Position numbers and translations under genes: made by a program. The notes below the pieces were generated by a model, which was not told where the DNA came from, made no database searches, and was given only the letters and a program-made list of their open reading frames with translations. From NCBI GenBank assembly GCA_025267735.1, contig CM046296.1, positions 22,966,464 through 23,030,463 of the forward strand: DNA of 64,000 nucleotides, read 5' to 3'. This DNA is from Mactra quadrangularis (taxonomy: Eukaryota; Mollusca; Bivalvia; Venerida; Mactridae). Positions within the stretch are counted from its first letter, which is position 1. Each line of letters starts with the position of its first letter. Positions 45,401-57,400 of the stretch are shown here, one piece after another.

Positions 45401-48400
45401 TTTCATTTTTTTATCATTTCTTTAGTAATCTTTATCAAAACAATAAAAAAAACTACTGGTAAATGAAAAGTAAAATAATAAAACAATAATAAAAATGACG
45501 TAATAAATAAAAGAAAACTACAGTACATTCTGAAGTTTGAATTCTTTTTATGATGATCTTGATAATCGGGGAAGTTAATGTCAAGAGTCGACTCAGAATA
45601 GTGATACTTAAAAAGAAGACTTCAAAAACCTTGCTTTTACTTTAACTTTTATTATTTTAATTAAGTTAAATCTCTGAGATATGTGACATAATTATGTGAA
45701 ATAAAGAAGTTGAGCTTGAGTAAGAGAGTAAGTTTTTTTTGTGAAACCGGGCAAGAACTCCATATTCACTATTGTATTCTTTAGGTTATTATTTTTATGT
45801 GAAATATTTGTAGATGTAGACTGTCAGTGATACAAATTTGAAATTGTTATTAAATTTTATGATATTTTTTTCAAATACTTTCAATTTTAAGATCATTGGT
45901 TCTAATCTCAACTTTGCTGTCTGATCTTACTGGTATTCCTGCTTTTTAGTGTTCCTGACCACTCTGTAGTGAACCCAGTACTTTAAATAAATACACACAA
46001 ATTGTGTATATGGATTTTTGTGCTACTATAGATCAGGCATAGTGTGATTCAGCAGTTCTCGGCTAAAAAAAATAAAAAATTCTCATTTTTGCGGCGGCTT
46101 TGAATGACGGTAAAGGTTGATGAATTATTGAACCTGAAACACTTTTAATTGATAGCAGATTTATTTTTTTATCTTATTTACATTGTTTTGTACATAATCT
46201 AACTTTCAGTTATCTGATATTATGTTTATAAATGAGTATTAAGTAAGAATTTTTCTAGTAAAATTAAAATTTAGTATTACTAACTAAGTAAATAGTGGAT
46301 ATATAATATTTGAAGGCATTTTCAGTTGGTATTTAAAGAATGAGCGTAAACATGCATAGTCCTACCAAACATATGAAGAAAGCTGCACCAGAAGTAAGTT
46401 GTCTAGACTCCATGTGTCCTTGTATGTTTGTATGAGTGTATGAAGATTAAAATTCTCATCTTGTTTTTTTGTGTTGGGTTTAATGCCTTAGCAACGCACA
46501 GTATAGGTCATACTATGACAGTCTGTCAACCTACTCACCAATTCTGGAAAGGCAAAATCTCTGGATTTTAGCTGTTAACCAGTTACTATTCACATACTTG
46601 CTTCAGTCACTGACAACTGCCCTACATGATTTAGAATCAATGGTAGGAGGGAGAATGGCAACAGAAATGATTTCATAACAAACTATCCTAAAGTATGCTC
46701 CTTCTGGGAATTAAACCCACAAACCACTGATTCTATATATCTTGAAGGGCTGTAAGTCACTGATGAAAGTACATGTATGTGCCTAGTAACTGGTTAACAG
46801 CTAAATTCAGAGATATAGCCTTTCAGAAACAGTGAGTAGATTGACTGATAGTGACCGTTGTGATATGACCTATACAATGCTTTGCTTCAGTGTTAAACCT
46901 AAAATCAACAAAAATAGAACAGAGGCATTAAAAGTGTTGAATGATTCGACCTTTTATAATGTAATCAGTCATAGTTTAATGTATTCATATTGGTAAGTTC
47001 ATAAAAATGGACTATGCTTTGACATATGACTTATCTTGGTATGTCAAATTTTATAACTTTACTTATATTAAAGGCGTATAAAACAATGTTCAAGGGTGTC
47101 ATAATAGATTTTACATACATAGTAACAATCTTCAAAGATTTGTGTATCAATGTTTGTTCAAATGAACAATGTTTGTTTTTGATTTAGTTGATATTGACTT
47201 TTGTATATTAAAAATTAGAATATTTTGTTATTGATCATGTCTAGTATAAACTGTCACATGCTTGTTATATTATATGTATACTCTGGGACACCTGGTTTGT
47301 TTGCTGGCTGGCTGGATGTATGGGTGTCTGGTATGTCCAATGCTCTAGTTTTAACCCATTTATAGACATTTTTTAACCCATTTTTAGACAGCAATGTGTT
47401 TTCTCGAATTTTAACTCCCTCTTCTTAAAAGACTTTAAAGAACTTAAATGGCCTGTTTTTAGCTTTGGTCATAAAAAGTGATTATATAAGAGTAATCTAA
47501 ATGTGCATCATCACATTAAAGTGGCAAAAAGGTCAGTCATGGGCCAAATCAAAACTTGTAATAGGTTAATGCATTCTTTTCCATGCTTTGTCAGAATGAT
47601 TTTTCACCAGGATAACTTGATTAAGACTGACATTGTGTTCAATTACTTGGGAAATCATTAGTAATGACCCTTGAATTGTGACATGGAAGTACTTTCGTCC
47701 CAAACACCTCCACCATTCATTGAATGAATAATCTTGGTAGGATTCATGGGGGATTCACAATGAATATTGGGCTTTTGATACATAATGTCTGGTAAATGAC
47801 AGATGAAGCAAGTACAGAGGCAGATCCAGGATTTTTTCTAGGGGGGTCCAAACTTTTCTAGGGTGGGTTCGAACCTTGAACCACTACCACATTTTGCAAA
47901 AAAAATGCTACATATTGATAATAAAAACTACATAACCATTAAATCTATGTAAAGCTCTGAGAAAAATTGCTTCATACTACTTAAAAATGACTTACAAGAA
48001 AGAAATACACCAATGGACATGTACATTTTTCAAATTCTAGAGGGCGTCCGGACCCCCCCCCCCCCCCCCCCCCCCCCGCTGGATCTGCCCATGAAGTAAC
48101 AATTATGCAAAATGAGTCATTAACACCCAGGCTTTATATATATGACCAAATGTTGTTCAGAAATTTCTTTAAACCTATATAATTTTAAAAATTTATAGAC
48201 TAAAATGAAGACATTAATTATTGCCTTCACTATGGTTGATTTGTTTACTTCAACACTGCTCAAAGTACTTTTGTTTGGGCATGTGATGCATATGTAGTTC
48301 CAAAATGGCATCTTAATATGTCTGAGGTTATTCGTATATGAATGGAGGAGAAGTTCTGGATGAAGTATTTTCTGACATTTTGACTCCTTGTTTATATGTT

Positions 48401-51400
48401 GATGATATTTGTAAATTTTATTATTGATAGTGAATTCAATAAAATTTATTAGATTATTCATATATTATTGTATGTATTTCTACATCATTGCATGATGCAT
48501 AATTTGTTTGGATTCATGATTCACTTTTCTATAACATATCATCATGTTTGAAATGGTTTTAGAATTTATAAGCAGAACTAATGCCCTTTACATAACAAAA
48601 TGAATACATCAAAGTATTGAATTATAGTATGTATAAAATATGCTACGCCTAGTTTCATTATTTCAGGCTTGAATGCTTGATAAGATAAAAAATTAATTAT
48701 TGAATATATCAAATTCAATGCGTGTTAGGCCTTAGGAAGTTTCTGGTTTCCTTACTAACCATAATGTTTTTATAAAGTCAAAAATTGATTTTTGACAAAC
48801 ATTAAAAAATAACACAAAAAGAGTTTTGAATAATAAAATGCATTGACTTGCGATCCTTAGAATTGCAACATGTATGAATGTATGAATAATTGATGATTAT
48901 CTCTTTTATTTCAATATATTGTTACATTAATGATTATTATGTTATAAAATTTGTATTATTTTACATCAATTTGATAAATTATTATTGATAAATTCAGAAA
49001 TTGCTTTATTCTTGCAATGAGAATTAATCAATTATTTTGTCTAGGACTGTCACAATTATTCAGTTAATTGACGCCTATTCCATTTCAATATGAAATTGTT
49101 GTTAATTTCTGGAATTGGTTGAATGGCATCACTTCCTGAAGGTCTCGGTAGATGCCTGTGGCCCCATCCTACTTCCTGCTGGTTTCGCTATTATGCGGTT
49201 CTTTATTTATAAAATAATAAATTTTGATTTATAATTTCAGGATGAGTTAAAAACAGAAACAAGAAAAAAGAATATATTAATATTGGTGCTAAACTATCTC
49301 CATGAAGAAGGGTAAGTTTTACACCAACATGACATACAACAACAAATGTGATCATAATTTATAATTTCAGGGCTTTTTTTCCTTACATGATAGGAGCCGT
49401 TTATAGGCACCTTCTCTTCTTGAAATTTCTTTAAAATCATGCATTTTTCACGAACTTGGAGTTTAACTTGGATTTTTTGTTCCCCTATCTATGAAATTGC
49501 GATAAAATGTCCCCAAAATTAATGTTTTATATAAAACAAGGCCCCAGGCCCTTCCCAAAATACTGAAAGAAACCCTAAATATATTGATTCTATATAGGCT
49601 GATAATGTACATTGAATCAGTAGGACTATGTTTCTGAATGAGAGCATTACCTAATGTTCCCTAACTAATGGAGAAGTAATGCTTTGCAACTCTATGTTCC
49701 CCATGTACCTAATAATTTACAATAAAGGTACTTGAAATTTGTTTTACTGGATTTGGTTCAGATGACAACTCCTAGCTGTGAGGTTTTTCTGTTGAAATAA
49801 TAGAAATTTTAGACTCTTATGTTATACAAAGTCTTGTTCTGTTGATGGTAGAAATGGTACCGTTATATATGTATAATAATACAGTTCTTAAAGACTTGTC
49901 AGTCTAAGTAGTTGGTGAACTTGGAAGCAGGGGATAGGTCACTTATATAATCTGTCATTGCCATTGAGTTAATGACTTTACTTATTTATTTTACCAATGG
50001 GAGGTTCTAAGCAATTTATAGTACTTAGCATTTTGGTTCATTGATGTTTGTGTAAATAACTTGTCATATTCATAACGATATTTCTATTGTATTTTACAGT
50101 TACTTGGATTCAGCCCAGGCCCTCGCAAGGGAGACAAATATTGATGTATCGAAGTTTGAAGTCTGCGATAACATAGATTTAGAAACAATTGTTATGGAAT
50201 ATGAATCTTATTATTATGTCAAGTTTGCCAAGTATCCTAAAATATGTAAAAAGCTAACACAAAGTGGTAAGGAACCTTGTTTAAATGTCTTTATAATATA
50301 TATGTTGACTAATGGTAGCATTATATATATATGGGGCAACCAGTATACAGTAAATATGTTGATTTAATAGGACCGTCATAATTATCAATTTGAATTTCAT
50401 GAACTAATTCTTATCAATTTCAAGCAATAAATCGCTAAATCTAATCAATTTAAGCAATAAATCAATGATTCTAATTAATTTCAAGCAATGAATAACTGAT
50501 TCTGATCTATTTTAAGCAATAAATCAATGATTCTAATTAATTTCAAGCAATGAATCACTGATTTTAATAAATTTCAAGCAATGAATCACTGATTTTAATA
50601 AATTTCAAACAATGAATCACTGATTTTAATAAATTTTAAGCAATGAATCACTGATTCTAATCAATTTCAAGCAAATAATCACTGATTCTAATAAATTTCA
50701 AGCAATGAATCACTGATTCTTATCAATTTCAAGCAAATAATCAACCGATTTTAGTTATAAATAGTTATGACAGTCCTAGATTTTTAAGCCAATTAATCCT
50801 TCCATGATTATATTAGCAGATATTCTATTGTGATGTCATCTTATAAATGTTGTATGATCACAACCATCCATTAAATCAGTCTGATTAAAACCCGATCTAA
50901 AATTTTCCGCTCGCCTACTCACTAATTTTAATTCTGGCCTTTTTCAAATGAGGGTCACATTCAGGTGACCTTTTCTCATCATAATATTAATGACGAAATT
51001 GTTATGATACGTAACTTGTTTACATCGTCTACGTCACGCAGCTGTCCAATGGCAGGCTGTGAATAATACCACTGTTAAATTAGCTTGCAAACCTTGGTCT
51101 AAAAATAGAAATTATGAAATCAAAAAGTTATTAATAGTGTTTCGTCTAGATGAAAGCTACGCATTGATTAGTTGACATAAAGGTCGACGTGACCCTGCAT
51201 TGAGAAAGTAGAGATCCTTAACGACAATGCTCTACTAGGATATCTGTTTACGGAGATTGCCATTAAATTTACATATAAGTCTACTGATTGTTGTAGCATT
51301 ATAATTACATGTATATTGTATTTATGTTTATTTTTTGGGTGTTGTATCTACCATAATAACCAAGCATGATATTTTGTGTGTTGTTTAGATGTAGATACAT

Positions 51401-54400
51401 GTTATATTTCCTCTACATTTAATTCAAAATGGGATTCCATGATGCCTATTATATTTTTTTGCTCAAATTATAACAATTTTTACTGGTCAACATTTCTTAG
51501 ATCCATCCCTTCAAAATAGCTTCAAAAATTAGTTTTTTTACTGGATTTAGTTTATCTAAGTTAGGGAATGCTAGCATTTAATAATCACATTTTTAGCTCA
51601 CCTGCCCCTAGCAGAAAGAGGATGTTCCCCTTTCTGTTGCTTTGGTTCTATTTGGGATACAGTCCATTTGCGTTCGCTCAAAACGCGTTGGCTCGTAATT
51701 ACGGTTTCGCTCGAGATCATATCTCGGTCCCGATCGAATTTACTCTAAAGTTCATTTAAAAAAGATGCGATAACTCAAAATGCGTTGACTCGTATTTTAC
51801 ATTAACTCGAGCTGGATTTCGAGTCCCGTCAAGGATAAAATCACTTGAAAATTACGCGCTGGCTCTAAGTATTGATTTTTTAAAATTTTCGCACCTTTCA
51901 CGGCCAGGTATCATTATCCGATGAATAGCCTTTTGTTTGACGTGTCACTCGCCATTGAAAACTTATCAAATTAAATCTAACTGTGATAATGTAGAAGCCA
52001 AGATCTGTTAACAAACCTTGTTTAATTTAAATGTGTCATTACGTGTAAAAAACTGAATTTTACATCTTAACTGTCTGTACCGGTACAGCATATTAAATCG
52101 AACCTTATGACAGTACGACTTTTGTCGAGAAATGTTTGTTAGATAAAAAAGCAAGATTAAACAAAGATGTTTTTTTTATATTTTAATTCCAGATAAAATT
52201 ACACATTCTTCACAAAAAATCACGTACATATAAGTAAAGTATTATTCACAACAAGGACGATAGCAGAAACAAAATGAGTTACAAAATACATCTATATGTA
52301 TTCTACATAAAACAAAGAAAGGTCAAAATTGAGGACATTGTCATCATCATGTTTAATAAAATAAATAATTTTATGTTATGTTAAATGCACTTAACAAACA
52401 CATTTAAAATGAGGAAAAAAACACCATTGAAATATTACATGCCTTTTATTCAAACTCAAATCTACATCAACATCTAATATTGTAACAGTGCAAGATGACG
52501 CCATTCGGAACAACCTCGGCGATCATCTACGAAGATATACCTCGGAAATCAGACGTAGTAGGAATACAACCAGGTGATAAGGTCCGGCGGTTGTCATTTT
52601 TATGTCAACAATTAATAATAACATTGTTGCACACTTTATCATATCATTTTATTAGTACAATGTCTCACACGTCGTATTTCTGTGTTGTTCAGACTATATT
52701 ACCACAGAAACCAAAATTCCTAGATCTATTTTTTCACCTTAAGATATCTGAGGTTAATCTGCGTAGAAGATCGCCGAGGTAGTTCCGAATGAGACGACGC
52801 CTCTAAAGTGAATATCAGGATGTGGAAAAATTACAAAAAAACAAGATGTCGGATCTGTTATATGTTAACTCGAGATCGCATTTGCTCGAGCATTTTTTGA
52901 AGTCCCGTCCGATTTCGAGCGAAGGCGAATGGACTGTATATCTTTCCTCCAAACAACACAACAAATCTCTTGTTTTGTCTGTGATTTCAATTATTCATTT
53001 AATTTTAAAATTTACTGTAAAATAGCGCGACCACAAGGTGAGTGATATACACTGTGTGTTAGAAATGTTAGAATGTCCTGATATATCCTCACTATTTTAT
53101 GTCTTAAATGTTGAATTGTGAATCATATTGCATAGATGTTACATTGTTGCTGTACATATACTTGTACACACAGGTTCATATAGATAGTGCTTACATGAAA
53201 GGTTGTTTATGTCGACATGGCTTGACATTAAATTGTACTTGATATCCAAATGGAAGACTCTTACTTCATTTGTATTGGGCGGGCTTGCTGGATCAACTTC
53301 GCTTTTGTTTGGAGGAAAAGTATGCCAAAGACACGGTTCTAACTTCTAGCATTCAGTCAAGTACCATGAAATTTTTTAACCTTTTGCAGTTGAAAAAAAC
53401 CAGATATAATATAATTTTATGCATAATGTTAGTGTTGCTTTTTAGACTGGTCTCGGTTTCTAGTTATTGCTTGTACAATTTGACCTGAGACTCTCTGGTG
53501 AAAACTATCAAAACTTAAGTCACTACATAGTCACTAACTAAACTTAGTGAATGTTGAAGATTATTATAATTACATATCTTGTCTCAGGTCAATTTGCATC
53601 AGCTATGTAATTATAACCAGGGCTCGAAATGCAAGTGAAATTTGAAAACTGCAAGTAAATTTTATTTCAACTCACAAATTTTTAATTTTTAATCGCCGGA
53701 AAAATATTTTTGTCTAAGCTAATGAGGCTAAACTCAGCATGGAAACGGCCAAATAGATTGAAAGTACGATCTTTGGCTCTACTACTTATCTGTATTGCTA
53801 CATGTTACAATGAGCGTCAGAAGTATACATAATAAATATTCTTTGTCTATCCCACAATAACGCCTTCAATAGTTAAATATAGCACTCTGTTGTTTTTATA
53901 TTGCATATGTGAATAGTTATGCGAGTGCTTCTTTTATTTTGCGAGTTGAAATAAAGTTAATTTTTTTGTTAAATTCGTGCCCTGATGATAATACTATTCA
54001 AGATTATAATAAGTTGTGTATAACTATGATGATAATGCATGTTGAGTGTTTAGCTAACAATTTCTAAAAAAAGACCAGAATATATAATTTATACATTGTG
54101 TGCTTGTATTGGTTTTTTTGGCAGGTCATCCCACAGGTATAAGGAAATAATGATAGTTTGCTGTGATATTTGTACCCTCTCACTATTTTCATGACCATTC
54201 ACCATACCATTATAAGTTTTATCATGTTATCTTATTCATTATTAAACATCACCTCATCACACTTCACTGAGTTATTTTTTGTTTGAAATTTGGGTGTATA
54301 TTGCTAAAATAGACCTAATCAGGAATTCAAATTTATGGGTTTTTCCGTCCGTGCACAGGCGGTACAAACAAAGTTTTCTACACATTATTGCTAAACAGCA

Positions 54401-57400
54401 CGAACTATGGATTAAATCCTAATGTTCTTTTTACAAATGTTTCCATTGTAACAGTGAAAGTTTGTTTGTACCGTAGTGGAAAACCCAAATATTTGAACTC
54501 CAGATATAGTCTATTTTACTTTATTTATAATGCAGTTATAACATATTATAAACACATGAATTGTATCAATGTCATATCATGTAGGCTTCAACATTTGCTT
54601 TGTACTTACTCCCTTGCCCTAAACTTTAAGTTAATATAATGTCACTTATTGCTGTATAAATTAAAATATTTGATCACAAAATACTGACCTTTTCAAAATC
54701 ATTGCAATATAATCATTTTGAATGCTGTCTTGTTTATACTGAAGTCTTAACTAATGCCGCAGTCCCATAAAATCGTGGCCTGATGCGGACCTGTACATGC
54801 AGATAGCCATAGGCTGTGGGAAGCCTTGCGTATTAAGGTGACTGTACACACATGGCACAATACAACATGCCTGTAAGGAGCCATATGCAAGTTTTATCAA
54901 TACTTAACCTCAATTTTGTTTACGATTTGACTTTGAAACTGTTACATGTATCCTGGGCTCATCTCACAGACCCTGGTAAAAACCTAACAGTCCATATGGG
55001 AACGTAAGAGTTTGTACGGGTCCTTGCAGAGCTTGATCGCACGGCGCCCGTACGGTGCCCTCACAGCTATTTTTATGTTTATGGGACTGCATTACTTTTC
55101 TGTACATTTGTTCAGTGGTTATTGTGAAGAAGACTAGCAGGGGTGAATCCCCCTGCTCTTTATATCCCCTCTCTGCACTTTTTGCTCCATCCTTATTCTA
55201 TACAGAAATAGTTACTTTGATACTTTTTCCCTTTGATGTGCCCTTTTCCTATTTTTCTGCCTCCTTGCCCCTTTTTGAGTTCTAGAATAATCACTTAAAC
55301 TTTAAATATTTTCCTTTTTTCAAGAAACATTTCTTCCAAATATGAAAAGACATGGTAAGGTAAATATTTAGAAAAAAAAACATGAGTTTTAATTGTTCAA
55401 AGTTATAATGATGATTTATATTTACAAAAAGTGTGCAAACTTCAGCATATACTTTTTTCATTTTGTAAAGTTCATATTTATACTGCAAGTCTTCATTAGG
55501 TAAAGATTTAATAACAAAAATGATTTGTACAAATTTATTGACTTTTAATTCATAAAATGACTTGAAATCATTGTAAAATTAATATAATTATGTAGATGTG
55601 CTAGTTAATTTAGGTGAGTGTGGCATGGGCTAGTAACATTGTCGGAATCAATTAATTCATTGTCTAAAATAAATTATTTTGTTCTAATTCGCATTCTTTT
55701 CCCTTAGTAACAGTGACGTCTTTGAATGTGACATTATCAAAACTCATTTTTCATTTAATAATGTATACGAATAATTAATTGCATATTTGTCATTATTTCT
55801 GTTTTGTATATAGTTTATTTCAGTTGTCATATTTTTGCTTGACATTTTAGTTTTTGCTCATTAAATGTGCTTGAAATTGCCTCATTTTGTTCAATATGTG
55901 TTGATTTTCAATTTACAATGTATTAAAATTATTTGCTTGTTGAATGTCTGATTTTATTCTTGAATTTATTTGTTACTGTTTCTTAATATATAGAAATTCT
56001 AAAGCGATTTATATTTTTCTCTAATTACTTGATGTTGTGTAATTTAAATTATCTCTATAAAACATTTAAATTTATAATTGTAATTCCATTTAGATGATTT
56101 GTCATTGTAAAGTACAAATTATAATTATTTGTATAAATTGTTGAGTTCCGTGATTGTTTCTACTTGTACTTCATTTGCAAATATTGTAGAAAGTTTAAAG
56201 GAATTCGATATTATCATTTTCGTCTTGCTGTAAAGTGTTACAGGAATTTGTCTAAAACTTTTGCCTGCGTGAAAACGTGTCCTAGCTTATATATGTCACA
56301 TGTATATGTGTCACATGTGACATATATTTTAGGAACTATTTTTAAATTTATAAAAATGAATGAATAAAATGAATGATTAGTTCATTGTTGTGTTTTATTA
56401 ATGGAACTGTATTACTAAAAGCTATTTGTTCACAGAATGATTATTTTTTATATTTAAGAAATATTCGTCAGTGTCTATGATTGTGTTTAAATATGAATTC
56501 ATGATATTTTTGGCATTAAATCGAACTGAGAAACATAAAATAGTGGTCACAAAATTGCTCTAAAATGGTTTTGTTTCATACATAAAATCACCATCTTTTA
56601 TAGCTCTTTTAGGATAACATAATACATAGTTTTTATAAAATATTGTTTAGATTTGTCTCAAGTTATCCCAAATGACCTATACAGTTTTAAGTTAATTTCC
56701 ACTAAAATTATCATAATCAAAACATTGGCAAATGATTGCATTAGCAGTGTTTATTTTTGGTCAATTTTATAGCCATTTATAGGCTATATTCCCAATCTAA
56801 AATCATATCTTTTTTTCCCAAAGTTCAATCCAAAATTTCCAATAAAACTTTTTTTTTAAAGACAGCTGTAAGTATGTTTCAGCTTAAATTATACATCTCA
56901 GTAATCTTTCTTTTTAATTTACTAATTAAATTAATTAAGAATGAAACTAAAAACCTTGTTAAATCTGCTTTTGTTATTAAATTTGCATGACATTTTATCC
57001 CAATTTTAACCAAAATGCAGATAAAATTCCCAATTCTAGGGCAGGGGTATGGGTAATAGTCCCAAATTTGTGAAAAAAAAACATTGATTAGTGATGCTAA
57101 ATGTTTTTCTAGAATTTTGAAAGTTTTAAAAGAGGTAATATTTAAGTTGAAATCAGTGGACAAATAAGCTTTATATACAATGTATATAAATGTACATGTA
57201 ACTAGTAGACACATGTTCATTGAAATGTGTTGTATAATTTCAGGGGACAGAAGAAACAAGATTAACAGAGCAAGCAGGTAAATATTCTAAGTATCTTATT
57301 GTACAGTAACGAAACATGTTAATAGTTCATATTCGGAATTTAAATAAATGAATTTTTCCAGCTGAAAATGGTTTGTTTGTATAGGATGCATCTTTGCAGA

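Noticed and set aside
48120..48461. 113-codon minus-strand frame
   Set aside because: AT-rich and low complexity, no recognised motif, no matching splice sites, and inside a large intron.
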